A stretch of DNA of 48,103 nucleotides from Prochlorococcus sp. AG-355-K03. GTDB taxonomy: Bacteria; Cyanobacteriota; Cyanobacteriia; PCC-6307; Cyanobiaceae. The notes under the pieces are model-generated. The model was given only the letters and a program-made list of their open reading frames with translations, had not been told where the DNA came from and ran no database searches. The stretch lies in the NCBI GenBank assembly GCA_003278685.1, contig QCDS01000007.1, positions 1-48,103 of the forward strand. The letters are read 5' to 3'. The translations under genes and the position numbers were made by a program. Shown one piece after another: positions 16,044 to 26,046 of the stretch; the first letter of the stretch is position 1, and each line of letters begins with the position of its first letter.

Positions 16044-16382
16044 TTACTTTACTTCTTCTGCTTTCACTTCAATGGTACTTTCACTAGGCTTTTTACCTAG
16101 TTGATTATCCTTACTTATATTCTCTAAATCTGCACCACAGTTCGTGCAGATTTTACTTAAGCCTAATGATATTGCTCCGCAGTTACTGCATGTATTAATT
16201 TTAGATTTGTAAGAGTTAAAACCTATAAACACTAAGACTAATAATAAAGGAATTAAAAATAAAAGAAGTAGTATATTGCCAATAAAGCTAATGAAAAAGT
16301 TAAATCCAAAAATTGGAATAAAGATAAGTACGATTAGCGAGTAGGTGAGAAGATTTTTATTAAATTTAAGAAAGTAATTCAC
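16044..16382 (-). CDS. Membrane protein with C-terminal zinc ribbon
   Basis: A 112-residue protein with two tightly spaced hydrophobic helices at about 13-30 and 33-52, then a zinc ribbon CSNCGAISLGLSKICTNCG (two CXXC knuckles 15-16 residues apart) and an acidic tail. The hydrophobic hairpin plus cytosolic ribbon suggests a membrane-anchored protein-interaction or metal-sensing module; the function is unknown. The start is a GTG, and no in-frame ATG precedes the first helix. It is the last gene of the minus-strand run headed by the DUF512 protein and begins 11 bp after the BrkB-family stop. Confidence 0.65.
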   Translation of the reverse strand: MNYFLKFNKNLLTYSLIVLIFIPIFGFNFFISFIGNILLLLFLIPLLLVLVFIGFNSYKSKINTCSNCGAISLGLSKICTNCGADLENISKDNQLGKKPSESTIEVKAEEVK

Positions 16383-16393
16383 TTTAATTATCC

Positions 16394-17308
16394 TTATCTA
16401 TAATTTCTTTTTTTATTTACTAAAGTCATATTAGCAATTACTACGCTCCAACACTGTCCAAAATATAAAATCACTCCTAATAGCCATACCCACAAAGTAA
16501 GTACAAGAAAACCTCCAATAAAACCGTATGCTTGAAATCTTACTCCAAGTGACAAAATACTTTTACTTACTGCTAGATTCAAAGTGGTTAGGCCAATACC
16601 AATAAGAAAAGATCCAGGTAAAAGTGGTTTCAAAGGAACTTTTCTACTAGGTAAAAGTGCTTGTAATAAAAGAGCCATTAAGGAAAAGCCAATTAGTGGT
16701 ATTGCAAACTGACCAACTTGTAATAGCGGCAACTTTAATAATAAATCAGAAATAAGATTATTAGATTTTGAAAGATTTTCTAATACGTTACTTGGGATCA
16801 TCCTAAGATTTGCACTAATTTGATCTAGTACCATTAAAAAACCAATAAAGAATACTATTAAAAAGGCTTCAACTCTATTTCGGAGAAACTTCGAAGCTTG
16901 TACTCTCCAAGCAGCATTAACTTTTTTAGAAGGAATTTCGTCCTCCCAAAGCCTATCCGAACCTCTTTGAAGAGATAGATATGCATTCCCTGCTGTAAAA
17001 AGCAAAAACATAGCCCCAAGAATACCTGCTCCAAAACCTTGATCTATCAAATTAAATAATGTTGTCTTTACTAATTCAACTACTGAAGGAGGTAAAAGCT
17101 GAGCAGCAATGGCAATTATTTGTTGATCTAATCCTTCTTGTTTTCCTAAGAACCATGAAGCTATTGAAAGAGAAATTAGAAGGATAGGAAAAAATGATTG
17201 AAGTGTATAGTATGCAAATGCAGCGCTTAAATCAACACAATCAGATTTGCTCCATCGCTCACAAGCTCCCCATAAACTTTTAAGTATCCATATTGAACTT
17301 CTCTGCAT
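16394..17308 (-). CDS. YihY/BrkB-family integral membrane protein
   Basis: An inner-membrane protein of the UPF0761/YihY family, once mis-called ribonuclease BN. The ATG at 17308 (MQRSSIWILKSLWGACERWSKSD) is chosen over a TTG five codons upstream, giving 304 residues. About six membrane segments are visible. The signature AAFAYYTLQSFFPILLISLSI near the N-terminus and LYFGQCWSVVIAN near the C-terminus are typical. RLWEDEIP lies in a loop. Transport or export has been proposed for the family, but no substrate is agreed. It is in a minus-strand run with the zinc-ribbon protein downstream. Confidence 0.85.
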   Translation of the reverse strand: MQRSSIWILKSLWGACERWSKSDCVDLSAAFAYYTLQSFFPILLISLSIASWFLGKQEGLDQQIIAIAAQLLPPSVVELVKTTLFNLIDQGFGAGILGAMFLLFTAGNAYLSLQRGSDRLWEDEIPSKKVNAAWRVQASKFLRNRVEAFLIVFFIGFLMVLDQISANLRMIPSNVLENLSKSNNLISDLLLKLPLLQVGQFAIPLIGFSLMALLLQALLPSRKVPLKPLLPGSFLIGIGLTTLNLAVSKSILSLGVRFQAYGFIGGFLVLTLWVWLLGVILYFGQCWSVVIANMTLVNKKRNYR

Positions 17309-17399
17309 ATTAATTATCTTCAAATATTTTATTTATTTAATTATTTTTTATTGTATCTGATAAAGAAATTTTTCAAGCAATTCTTTATTTATGATGCAA

Positions 17400-18200
17400 C
17401 TATTTTTCTAATAATAAATTGCCCCATGGTTTTAAAATTTCAACTTTTTTAGTAGATCTACAAGCAATTAATGGAAAATTAACATCGCTCAAGTCTTCTC
17501 CTGCTACTAAATTTATAGGATCTTTTTCTAACCACTCTATAGAACAATTGAGTTCTTTTAATAACAGCCACGCTGCTGCAATATCCCATATCTTAGGGGT
17601 TGATTCTATTGCTCCGAAAGTTTGTCCCATCGCTACACTCGTAAGATTTAAACTCGATACACCTAAGAGTCTGATTTTGCCAGGAAATACTGAGTTCGGT
17701 TTTTTTTGTAAAATTTTTATTGATCTACTACATAAAGAAATGCATTCACTTTGACGATTATTTTGGCTAGGATCTATTTTTTTGTTATTTAACCAAACCC
17801 CTCTATCTTTAATGGAAACAAACTTTTTTTTCAATGTAGGAATTATTAAAAAAGAAGATTGTGGTTTACCATCAACGAATCTTGCTACAGATATAGACCA
17901 GTAAGGAATACCTGCAGCAAAATTTGTTGTCCCATCGAGTGGATCGACAACCCAATAAGCTTTTGAATTCGGAATTAGCTTATCTCCTTCTTCACTAAGA
18001 ACGCCCTCACCTGGAGCTATTGAAGCTAAGCCATCTACGATTGTTTTGTCACTCCATAAATCACAACTAGTTAATAATGATCCATCTGCTTTATTGCTGG
18101 CGCTGATATTTCCAAAATCTTTTGTTTGACGTTGACTAACCAATTCAAATAAAGAATCTAATTCACTTAGTTGCTTATTAGTTAAATTTGGTGGATTCAT
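17400..18200 (-). CDS. Inositol monophosphatase-family phosphatase
   Basis: A Mg2+-dependent, Li+-sensitive-type phosphatase. With the ATG at 18200 it has 266 residues; a TTG five codons upstream is less likely. The metal-site residues are visible: SEEG at 69-72, DPLDGTT at 86-92 and WDIAAAW around 203. These define the IMPase/SuhB/CysQ superfamily. The substrate could be inositol phosphate, PAP (as in CysQ) or fructose-1,6-bisphosphate; the motif forms do not decide it. It starts 2 bp after the TolC-family stop and is probably co-transcribed with it, without an obvious functional link. Confidence 0.85.
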   Translation of the reverse strand: MNPPNLTNKQLSELDSLFELVSQRQTKDFGNISASNKADGSLLTSCDLWSDKTIVDGLASIAPGEGVLSEEGDKLIPNSKAYWVVDPLDGTTNFAAGIPYWSISVARFVDGKPQSSFLIIPTLKKKFVSIKDRGVWLNNKKIDPSQNNRQSECISLCSRSIKILQKKPNSVFPGKIRLLGVSSLNLTSVAMGQTFGAIESTPKIWDIAAAWLLLKELNCSIEWLEKDPINLVAGEDLSDVNFPLIACRSTKKVEILKPWGNLLLEK

Positions 18201-18202
18201 AT

Positions 18203-19630
18203 TTATATATTGCAAATAGACTCTGTATCTCTAATTTTAGTATTATTACTACTCAAACAATTTTTACTTTTATCAAGGAAAGTTAATCTTTCTAATTCAT
18301 CTATATTCAAGTTGTAATTATATATTGCATTAATATTTTTTGATTTCGCATTACTTAATTCACTTTGCCGAACAAGAACATCTTTTAGAGTTGATATTCC
18401 GACATCATATCTAAGTCTGGAAAGCCTTACAGACTCTTTGCTAGATTCAATTTCTTTAAGAGAAGAGATTATTTTTTCTTCATTTAATTTAAGATTTAAA
18501 TAGGCTTTGCTAATACTTGTGGTTAAAACATTTTTTAGATTTTCATAAACATATTTTTCGGCTTCTGCATCTGCTATTTTTGATTTGTAGGAGTTTTTAT
18601 TTTGTCCTCCATCAAAAATACTCCATGCAAAATTTAGACTTATGGTATTTGTATAATTAGATCCAGATTTTTCAGAGTCGATATTAGTCGCAAGAGAGTC
18701 ACCCTTTGAAAATATACTAGATAATGAATTACTGATATAGATATTTGGCTTATTTTGAGCTAAGAAGCTATTTGCTTGGCTCTTTTTGATTGATTTTTGA
18801 AGAATAAGGTTTTTTAAGGAAAGATTTTTATCCAAACCTTCAATGATATTCTTATTCAATTTATGATTCCAAAATCCTATAAGATTTTGCTCTTTATTAG
18901 TTCCGAAATCCCCTTTAATATTAAGAATCTCTTTTAGAGAAATTTTATTAATTTCATGTTCTATTTTCTTTTCATTAAGTGATTGATTATCTCGAGATAA
19001 TTGAGCTTCTGCTTCAAGAACTTCAAATTTTGTACCAATTCCAGCATCTAGCTTCGCTTTAGCATTTTCTAAACTCGTAAATGATAAATCAACTGTGAAT
19101 TTTTTATTTTGAATATCTTGGTATGATTTTTTGTATTTGTGATATCTGGTTCTTGCTTCTTGAATTAAATCTTTTTTCTTAATCTCGAAATTATTTTCTG
19201 CAATTTTGTAGTTTTTTTTGGCAATTTTAATTTCAGATCCTCTAAGCGGAGCAATTATATCCCATTTAATATTCAATGTCGGATTAGCCGTAAATTGTGA
19301 TGTTTTTAAATTAGGTGACTTGTTATTGTACTGTTGGCCTGCAACATATTTTGGTAATCCATTGGCTTGAAAATCTAAGGATGGGTATCTTTTGGCAATT
19401 TGACTGGAAAGATTAAAGCTTGCAGCGACTACTAAGCTTTGCAATGATTTTAATTCTTGATTATTTAACACAAGTTTTTCTATTTCTTGATAGTCAACAA
19501 AAGTAATATTTGATTTTTCTTCTAAAACATTATCAATGTAATTTTTTCTTTCGCTCGATAGTATATTAACAGTGTTGAAACTTAGAGTAAGTGGCAATAA
19601 TAAGATGGGATTTATTACTCTTCTAAGCAT
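18203..19630 (-). CDS. TolC-family outer-membrane efflux protein
   Basis: A 475-residue outer-membrane channel protein of the TolC/OEP type. After an N-terminal hydrophobic segment (PILLLPLTLSF) there are two OEP repeats. Each has long amphipathic helices rich in Lys, Asn, Ser and Glu and the family-type stretches LDAGIGTKFEVLEAEAQLSRD and LRYDVGISTLKDVLVRQSELS. The Gly-Ile-x-T element between coiled-coil helices occurs in both halves. It would trimerise to form the exit duct for type I secretion or RND/ABC efflux. No partner pump or adaptor is adjacent. The C-terminus has a Cys-containing tail outside the barrel. Confidence 0.88.
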   Translation of the reverse strand: MLRRVINPILLLPLTLSFNTVNILSSERKNYIDNVLEEKSNITFVDYQEIEKLVLNNQELKSLQSLVVAASFNLSSQIAKRYPSLDFQANGLPKYVAGQQYNNKSPNLKTSQFTANPTLNIKWDIIAPLRGSEIKIAKKNYKIAENNFEIKKKDLIQEARTRYHKYKKSYQDIQNKKFTVDLSFTSLENAKAKLDAGIGTKFEVLEAEAQLSRDNQSLNEKKIEHEINKISLKEILNIKGDFGTNKEQNLIGFWNHKLNKNIIEGLDKNLSLKNLILQKSIKKSQANSFLAQNKPNIYISNSLSSIFSKGDSLATNIDSEKSGSNYTNTISLNFAWSIFDGGQNKNSYKSKIADAEAEKYVYENLKNVLTTSISKAYLNLKLNEEKIISSLKEIESSKESVRLSRLRYDVGISTLKDVLVRQSELSNAKSKNINAIYNYNLNIDELERLTFLDKSKNCLSSNNTKIRDTESICNI

Positions 19631-19655
19631 GTTTTATAGTATCGAAGATATTCGA

Positions 19656-21035
19656 TTAACCAATCAAAGTATTAATAATATCATTTGAATCATCAAGAAC
19701 GTGAATTTTAGTATTTAATTCATTTTCAACTTCTTGAATATTTTTATCATCTAAAAATAAATCAGTATTAATTTTTAACATAATAGATGGTATGTAAACA
19801 GCTTCTCCTAAATCCTTATTTTTCAGCCCGTAAATAAGATCTTCTCCAGTAAGAAGACCTGTAACAACTTGATCTTGACCCCAATAAATACTTGGCAAAC
19901 CATATAAGTTGACTTTTAAACCATCAATTAAGTTTAATTTCTTAACTGTAGGAATTAAGGCTTCATAAACTAATTTGCCAACAATCCAACTAACTTTTTT
20001 TGGCTTTTTTACTTTTGTGGGTAAGTTTTTCGTCTTTTCTCTTAATGTTTCTAGAAAGTTTCTAATAGTCCCAACCCCATTAGATTCTTGTGGCATATTT
20101 TCGTAGGTTTTGTAACTAGGTAAATTTGTACCAGCAATTAAATACCATTCGTCTGCTAGCCAACAAAAACGAGTCCCGAGAGTAATTTGTAGAGAGTCTT
20201 GAATACTCTCTACTTGTTTAATAGTATTAATTGCGTATTCTGGGCTTATTGATTTTAATCCATCATTTTCAGGTCTAAATTTTGTAAGTCCAACAGGTAC
20301 TATTGCAACTGAAAGTACTGTCTGAGAAGTTTTTTTGTAAAATTTAGCAAGTTCCAAAATTGATTTCTCAAGAATTCCCCCATCATTGATATCTGGACAA
20401 ACAACAATTTGAGCATGTATTTGAATAGAATTTTTTTCAAACCACGAAATTTGATCAAGGATCACTCCTGCTTTTTTATTTTTTAATAATTTTTCTCTTG
20501 TGGCGGGATCAGTAGCATGAACTGAAACAAAAAGTGGGGATAGTTTTTGCATAGCAATTCTTTCCCAGTCTTCTTTTTTTAAATTCGTAAGAGTTAGATA
20601 AGAGCCATACAGGAAACTTAATCTATAATCATCATCTTTTATATAAAGGCTTTTTCTTTTACCACTTGGCTGTTGATCAATAAAACAAAATGAACATTTA
20701 TTATTGCATTGCTTGATTGAATCAAATAATGCATCTTTAAAATTTATACCTAAATTAACGTCTTGATCTTTTTCAATATTTATATTGTGAATTTCATGAT
20801 TTTTATCTAAAACTGATATGTCTAAAATTTCTTCACTAATTAAAATCTGATAATCAATTAAATCTCTTGGTTTTTTCCCATTAATACTAATAATTGAATC
20901 ACCAGATTCAAATCCTATTTCTTGAGCAATGGAATTAGCTTCAATACTTTCAATTTCTGCAGGGTTTATTTTATAAGTAATACTTGGGACCAAAAGATCA
21001 TTGGGATCTTCTGTGTAATTAATTTCTTGCCACAC
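19656..21035 (-). CDS. Cyanobacterial Fe-S oxidoreductase, PDZ-like + DUF512 (TIGR03279 type)
   Basis: A 459-residue protein with an N-terminal PDZ-like region (about 20-60, IEANSIAQEIGFESGDSIISINGK), then a radical-SAM-like cluster motif CNNKCSFC with Cys110, Cys114 and Cys117. The remainder matches DUF512, with the family motif FIDQQPSGKRKSLYIKDDDYR. It is the cyanobacterial member of a family of unknown reaction that is widespread in Firmicutes. The start is a GTG at 21035; no upstream ATG exists. It heads the minus-strand run toward the TolC-family protein. CX3CX2C supports a [4Fe-4S] cluster; the chemistry is not known. Confidence 0.87.
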   Translation of the reverse strand: MWQEINYTEDPNDLLVPSITYKINPAEIESIEANSIAQEIGFESGDSIISINGKKPRDLIDYQILISEEILDISVLDKNHEIHNINIEKDQDVNLGINFKDALFDSIKQCNNKCSFCFIDQQPSGKRKSLYIKDDDYRLSFLYGSYLTLTNLKKEDWERIAMQKLSPLFVSVHATDPATREKLLKNKKAGVILDQISWFEKNSIQIHAQIVVCPDINDGGILEKSILELAKFYKKTSQTVLSVAIVPVGLTKFRPENDGLKSISPEYAINTIKQVESIQDSLQITLGTRFCWLADEWYLIAGTNLPSYKTYENMPQESNGVGTIRNFLETLREKTKNLPTKVKKPKKVSWIVGKLVYEALIPTVKKLNLIDGLKVNLYGLPSIYWGQDQVVTGLLTGEDLIYGLKNKDLGEAVYIPSIMLKINTDLFLDDKNIQEVENELNTKIHVLDDSNDIINTLIG

Positions 21036-21212
21036 AATTTAAGGCCAAAAACTCTTATTTATTTCTATTCTAAACTCACAAATGACTCAAAGTGTATTAA
21101 ATACTTTTAAAAAACTAAATATTGGTGTGAAATTATGGGCCTTTAATTGATTAAAATATGGCATTCGCAGTTTTCTAAAACACGATTTAGATTAATTAAA
21201 TAACTTTTTTCA

Positions 21213-21980
21213 TTGAAAGAATTAATTACAAAAAATTTAGAAGTGAAAGATAAATTGAACTATGAATTGCATAAAACAGTTGATGCATACGAAAATAGTT
21301 TTTTATCAAATCCTATATCTTTAAGGTTGTGGTCTTCTTTTTTTGTAATTTTACCTATTTTTGTTCAAGCCCCTTGGGTTAGATTAGAACCAATAAGTGC
21401 TCTTTGTTTTACTTTTGTTATTATCTTAGTAGCATTTTTTTTGAATCAGAAAGGATCAAATAAGTGGTTTACTATTAGTTCATTATTACTTGGTGTATCA
21501 GGTAGCTGGCTTGGTGGATGTTTGTTCTGGGGATGGTTAAGCCCATTTCCTATCCTACACATACCAGTTGAAGCTGTAGTTCTCCCATTAGCTTTAATTG
21601 GATTCGGTACTAAATGGAAAATAGGTTCAAGTTTTTATATCTCTTCTTTATTTGGAACTGCAGTTACCGACATTACAATATTCTTAATCGGAATCATGGA
21701 TCAATGGAGGCAGGTAATTAAAGCAGATACTGAAAATGCACCTATAATTCTTCAAAAAACCTCAGAGAGCCTTATCCAATTCAAATCATTATCTATTATT
21801 GTTTTTGTTGCTCTTATACTTTGGTTTATTTCAAAAGAAATTTTAAATTCTGCCACAATTAATAATACTAGTGGTAAAGCGCTCTTAGTTTCTAGTTACG
21901 TAATTCAAACGACATTAATTGTTGATGGTATTTTTATTGTTTTAGCAATTCTGCAGCCAACTTTTAGTGGATTGGTTTAA
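21213..21980 (+). CDS. DUF3120 family membrane protein
   Basis: A 255-residue integral membrane protein of the cyanobacterial DUF3120 family. It has about seven membrane segments, beginning with LWSSFFVILPIFVQAPWVRL. The conserved loops GSWLGGCLFWGWLSPFPILHIPVEA and GMGTKW-like GFGTKWKIGSS are recognisable. The start is the TTG at 21213, because no ATG lies in the N-terminal part. The stop overlaps the nadB start (TAATG), so the two are translationally coupled. The function is unknown; constant pairing with nadB would suggest a link to NAD precursor metabolism, which I infer only from this position. Confidence 0.8.
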   Translation: MKELITKNLEVKDKLNYELHKTVDAYENSFLSNPISLRLWSSFFVILPIFVQAPWVRLEPISALCFTFVIILVAFFLNQKGSNKWFTISSLLLGVSGSWLGGCLFWGWLSPFPILHIPVEAVVLPLALIGFGTKWKIGSSFYISSLFGTAVTDITIFLIGIMDQWRQVIKADTENAPIILQKTSESLIQFKSLSIIVFVALILWFISKEILNSATINNTSGKALLVSSYVIQTTLIVDGIFIVLAILQPTFSGLV

Positions 21981-23647
21981 TGTTAAGACCTCCATTTTCG
22001 CAAGAACCTATACCAATAAATAATTGGGATGTAATTGTTGTAGGCGCTGGAGCTGCTGGCCTTATGACTTGTCTTGAATTACCCTCAAATTTAAAAGTGC
22101 TTCTTTTAAATAGAAATACAAGTAAGGTATCTTCCAGTAGATGGGCTCAAGGAGGAATTGCATCTGTTGTTAGAAAAGATGATTCATTTGATCTTCATGC
22201 TGAAGATACTTTAAAAGCAGGTGATGGACTATGTGATTTTCAGGCTGTAGAAATGCTGGTTAAAGAAGCTCCAGGTTGTGTAAACAGGTTGCAGAATTTA
22301 GGGATGATTTTTGATCAAAGTTCTGATCAACTAGCTACTACTTTGGAAGCAGCCCATTCACGAAGAAGAGTCTTACATGTTAAAGATCGTACTGGAAGGG
22401 CATTAGTTGAAGTTCTAGAAGATCATATTGAGAATCAAAAAAATATTCTTCACTGTAGGGGTGTAAGAGTAACTGAACTTCTCATTGAAAATAAAGAATG
22501 TAGAGGAGTTCAGGTTCTTGATGGAGCAAATTTATATTGGATTCAATCAAGAGCTGTTGTTTTGGCTACAGGTGGTGGTGGGCACTTATTTACTAATACA
22601 ACAAATCCTGCTCAATCCTCTGGTGAAGGGATTGCTCTTGCATGGAAAGCAGGTGCTGTTATCGAAGATTTAGAGTTCGTGCAATTTCATCCAACTGCTT
22701 TAAAATTTTATGGCGCACCTTGCTTCTTAATATCTGAGGCACTTAGAGGAGAAGGGGCGATTTTAGTTGATAAAAATGGTGAAAGTCCAGTTAAAAATCT
22801 TGAAAATCGTGATTTAGCTACTAGAGATCAGGTAAGTAGAGCAATTATGAAAAATATGCATGATAATAATGTAGATCATGTTGGCTTAGATCTTCGATAT
22901 ATTGACCCCGAAAAAATTGTAGAGCGCTTTCCCACGATCTTAAGTCGATGTCAGGATTATGGCGTTAACCCTTTAAATGAGGTTATTCCTGTAGCTCCTG
23001 CAGCTCATTATTGGATGGGAGGTGTTAAAACTGATCTAAATGCATCTTCAACAAGAAAAGGATTATATGCTGTTGGAGAAGTTGCTTCTACAGGGGTGCA
23101 TGGTGCTAATAGATTGGCAAGCAATTCGCTAATGGAATGTCTTGTTTTTGCAAGAAAAATGTCTTCAATTGTTTTGAATGAACCTTCTAAATTTGAAAAA
23201 TTTGATAGATCATTCCAAGAGTTTGATATTCAAGATCCAAAAGAAGATCAAATTTCTCAAATCTCTGAAAAAATTGATGAATTAAGGAAACTATGTTGGT
23301 CAAATCTAGGCGTATCTCGAAATAAGGTAAATATGAGTAAATTTTTACATAATATTCAAGCCGATTTTTCTCAATTACAAAAAAATGATTTACTAAATTC
23401 TCTTGAAAAAATTAAATTTCATCAAAAAATAAAACTTAGTGAACGCAATAGAAGAGCATTAAATCTTTTACTTGATTTAAAGAATAGACAAATAACCACC
23501 ATAAACTTATTAAAAGCTTGTCTATTTAGAGAGGAAAGTAGAGGAGGGCATTATAGAGATGATTTTCCTGAAAAAGATAAAAATTGGGAATGCCATACTA
23601 GACAACAGTTAGATCAAACAATTCAAAAAAGATTTATTAAAAATTAA
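21980..23647 (+). CDS. nadB: L-aspartate oxidase
   Basis: A flavoenzyme that oxidises L-aspartate to iminoaspartate, the first step of de novo NAD synthesis (NadA and NadC are outside the window). The FAD motif GAGAAGL is at 22-28. SSRWAQGGIASV and HSRRRVLHVKDRTGRAL contain substrate-loop residues, EFVQFHPTAL is typical, and the active-site arginine stretch is GVHGANRLASNSLMECLVF. The C-terminal helical domain ends with ESRGGHYRDDFP, the succinate dehydrogenase/NadB signature. At 555 residues it is normal length. It starts inside the stop of the DUF3120 gene and overlaps the convergent VKOR gene by 11 bp. Confidence 0.96.
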   Translation: MLRPPFSQEPIPINNWDVIVVGAGAAGLMTCLELPSNLKVLLLNRNTSKVSSSRWAQGGIASVVRKDDSFDLHAEDTLKAGDGLCDFQAVEMLVKEAPGCVNRLQNLGMIFDQSSDQLATTLEAAHSRRRVLHVKDRTGRALVEVLEDHIENQKNILHCRGVRVTELLIENKECRGVQVLDGANLYWIQSRAVVLATGGGGHLFTNTTNPAQSSGEGIALAWKAGAVIEDLEFVQFHPTALKFYGAPCFLISEALRGEGAILVDKNGESPVKNLENRDLATRDQVSRAIMKNMHDNNVDHVGLDLRYIDPEKIVERFPTILSRCQDYGVNPLNEVIPVAPAAHYWMGGVKTDLNASSTRKGLYAVGEVASTGVHGANRLASNSLMECLVFARKMSSIVLNEPSKFEKFDRSFQEFDIQDPKEDQISQISEKIDELRKLCWSNLGVSRNKVNMSKFLHNIQADFSQLQKNDLLNSLEKIKFHQKIKLSERNRRALNLLLDLKNRQITTINLLKACLFREESRGGHYRDDFPEKDKNWECHTRQQLDQTIQKRFIKN

Positions 23648-24572
23648 GATCTCCCTGATAGTCGGTTTTTGTTGCTAATTCATTTAAGTCACGCGTACCA
23701 CTAATAATTTCTCCATTTATTTCCCAAGAAGGAAATCCACTGATTCCTTTCGTTTGGCATAGCTCATAGTCATTATCTTTACCATCTTTAGCACACTCAA
23801 CTACTTTTAATTCTTTAACTGCTTCCTTACCAAATAATTGTTTCTGATCGTGGCAATGCGGGCACCAGTATGCACTATACATAACAATATTGTTTTCACT
23901 TAAAAATTTTGCAAACTTTACCTTCTGGGGAGAGCTTGAAGTAGTAATTATTGGCGATACATTTTCAGTGGGGTTTGCAACATCAATAGCATTAGAGGGG
24001 TCAACGTTTGTTGACCAAATTAGGCCTCCCAACAAAACACTAATGGCTACAATGAAACCTCTAAAAATCATAGGTTCTCTACTTTCGAACTTTGCTCCAA
24101 TCATAGAAATTATAAAGATAGAAAACGATAAAATTGCTGAAAGTATACAAAAAAAGCAATATGCTTCAATCTTAAAAAACATTATATTTATCAATAAAAA
24201 GCTAAATGTTGATGACGCACAAGAAATTAGAAATACTAACCACCATAAAAACTTATTTAGTTTTTCTTTTGGGGAAATTAAATTTAGCGAGAGTATTATT
24301 GTGATAACTAATATTGATAAATATGTTATAAATCCAGCTAATGACAGAGGTATATTAACTTGATTATTTTCAAATAAAGTACCCCAAGGACTATTTAAAA
24401 CTGTTTCACAACCATTTTTTATTCCTGGGCATGAAAGCGAAGTAAATAATCCCCAGTTTTTTAAAGTAATCGACCCTGTATCAACTATGCCTATTGAGCT
24501 AAGAATTGCGATTATGATTTTTGACCATTTCAAATCTTTTTTATTTCTTCTGTTTAAAGTCTTAAGGGCCAT
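23637..24572 (-). CDS. VKOR-thioredoxin fusion (LTO1-like disulfide-forming enzyme)
   Basis: An integral membrane enzyme that makes disulfides in the periplasm or thylakoid lumen and passes electrons to quinone. The N-terminal VKOR domain has about five membrane helices with the loop pair Cys48/Cys55 (SCPGIKNGC) and the active-site Cys139/Cys142 (YCFFC). After a linker, a thioredoxin-like domain (about 218-311) carries Cys237/Cys240 in WCPHC and a further pair in ECAKDGKDNDYELC. This is the fused VKOR-Trx architecture of cyanobacteria and plant chloroplast LTO1, serving as both DsbB and DsbA. All eight functional cysteines are intact. Confidence 0.93.
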   Translation of the reverse strand: MALKTLNRRNKKDLKWSKIIIAILSSIGIVDTGSITLKNWGLFTSLSCPGIKNGCETVLNSPWGTLFENNQVNIPLSLAGFITYLSILVITIILSLNLISPKEKLNKFLWWLVFLISCASSTFSFLLINIMFFKIEAYCFFCILSAILSFSIFIISMIGAKFESREPMIFRGFIVAISVLLGGLIWSTNVDPSNAIDVANPTENVSPIITTSSSPQKVKFAKFLSENNIVMYSAYWCPHCHDQKQLFGKEAVKELKVVECAKDGKDNDYELCQTKGISGFPSWEINGEIISGTRDLNELATKTDYQGDLNF

Positions 24573-24677
24573 ACAAAAAGAAAGTTTGTTATTTGCATTA
24601 TCTATCCTAATATTATCTTGGCATGAGAGTTATATACGAAATGCTGTTAAAATCTTTTAATTCTTATTTTTTAAGTT

Positions 24678-26042
24678 GTGAAACAAAATAGTCTAAATGT
24701 AAAAGAAAAAAAACTATCTAAGATTGCATTCAGTCATGTTGGTTGTGAGAAAAATCTTGTTGATACTGAACATATGCAAGGTTTATTAGATAAAGAGGGT
24801 TATGAAGTTGACAGCAATATAAATGATGCAAATGTTGTTGTTGTAAATACTTGCAGTTTTATTGAAACAGCTAGAGAAGAATCTATTAGAAAGATTTTAG
24901 AATATACAAATCAAGGAAAGGAAGTAATAGTTGCAGGCTGTATGGCTCAGCATTTTAAAGATGAGCTTATAAAAGAAATCCCTGAAATAAAAGGTTTGGT
25001 TGGAACAGGAGATTATCAAAAGATAGCCAAGGTTTTAGACAGAGTAGAAAAAGGGGAAATCGTTAATGAAGTTTCAAAAATACCTGAATTTATTGCAGAT
25101 GAGGAAATGCCTCGTTTTGTAGATAAAAATAAATTTGTTGCTTATCTTCGCATTGCTGAAGGCTGTAACTATAATTGCGCTTTTTGTATTATTCCTAAGT
25201 TGAGAGGTCCTCAAAGAAGTAGAACAATAGAATCTATAGTTTCAGAAGCCAAAACTCTTGCAAAAAAAGGTATTCAAGAAATTATATTAATTAGTCAAAT
25301 AACAACTAATTATGGTCAAGATATTTATGGAAAACCATCATTAGCCAAACTTTTGAATGAGCTTTCTAAAGTTCCAATTCCTTGGATAAGGATACATTAT
25401 GCTTATCCTACAGGTTTAACTGATGCAGTTATTAGAGCTTTCAAAGATTCAAAGAATATAGTACCTTACTTTGATTTGCCACTTCAGCATAGTCATCCAG
25501 ATGTGTTGAAGAGTATGAATAGGCCTTGGCAAGCTTCTTTGAACGAATCAATTTTGGAGAAAATTAGAGAAGAAATTCCATTTGCTGTATTAAGAACTAG
25601 TCTCATTGTTGGTTTCCCAGGAGAAAAAAAAGAACATTTTGAACATCTTCTCGAATTTTTGTATAGGCATAAATTTGATCATGTGGGAGTGTTTATTTTT
25701 TCTCCTGAGGAAGGAACTGCAGCTTTTCATTTACCAAATAGAGTATCTCCAGAGGTTGCAGAGGCAAGAAAAGATAACGTTATTTCAGTGCAACAAAATA
25801 TATCTAAAGATAAAAATCAAACATATGTTGGTTCAAAAATGAAGATTTTGGTAGAAAAAATATCAGACAATAACGAATTAATAGGTCGGTCTTACAATTT
25901 CGCTCCTGAAATTGACGGGACTGTAATTTTATCTGTTAAAGATAAAATTGATTTGAAAAATTATATTGGTAAATTTGTTGAAGCAAATATTTCTTTTGCG
26001 GATGAATATGACTTGTATGGAGAGACTATTAAAATTTTGTAG
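24678..26042 (+). CDS. rimO: Ribosomal protein S12 methylthiotransferase
   Basis: A radical-SAM enzyme that methylthiolates the conserved Asp of ribosomal protein S12. The N-terminal MTTase domain has the cluster cysteines Cys23 (HVGCEKN), Cys59 and Cys88. The radical-SAM motif CNYNCAFC has Cys163, Cys167 and Cys170. A C-terminal TRAM domain covers about 385-454. [14 protein letters not shown] and [11 protein letters not shown] distinguish RimO from the tRNA enzyme MiaB. It starts at GTG 24678 and has 454 residues. The divergent VKOR-Trx gene is 105 bp away. Confidence 0.93.
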   Translation: MKQNSLNVKEKKLSKIAFSHVGCEKNLVDTEHMQGLLDKEGYEVDSNINDANVVVVNTCSFIETAREESIRKILEYTNQGKEVIVAGCMAQHFKDELIKEIPEIKGLVGTGDYQKIAKVLDRVEKGEIVNEVSKIPEFIADEEMPRFVDKNKFVAYLRIAEGCNYNCAFCIIPKLRGPQRSRTIESIVSEAKTLAKKGIQEIILISQITTNYGQDIYGKPSLAKLLNELSKVPIPWIRIHYAYPTGLTDAVIRAFKDSKNIVPYFDLPLQHSHPDVLKSMNRPWQASLNESILEKIREEIPFAVLRTSLIVGFPGEKKEHFEHLLEFLYRHKFDHVGVFIFSPEEGTAAFHLPNRVSPEVAEARKDNVISVQQNISKDKNQTYVGSKMKILVEKISDNNELIGRSYNFAPEIDGTVILSVKDKIDLKNYIGKFVEANISFADEYDLYGETIKIL

Positions 26043-26046
26043 TTTT

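Noticed and set aside
21082-21150. 22-codon frame MTQSVLNTFKKLNIGVKLWAFN between the DUF512 and DUF3120 genes
   Set aside because: No ribosome-binding site or recognised family. It is compositionally plausible but too short to support without conservation.
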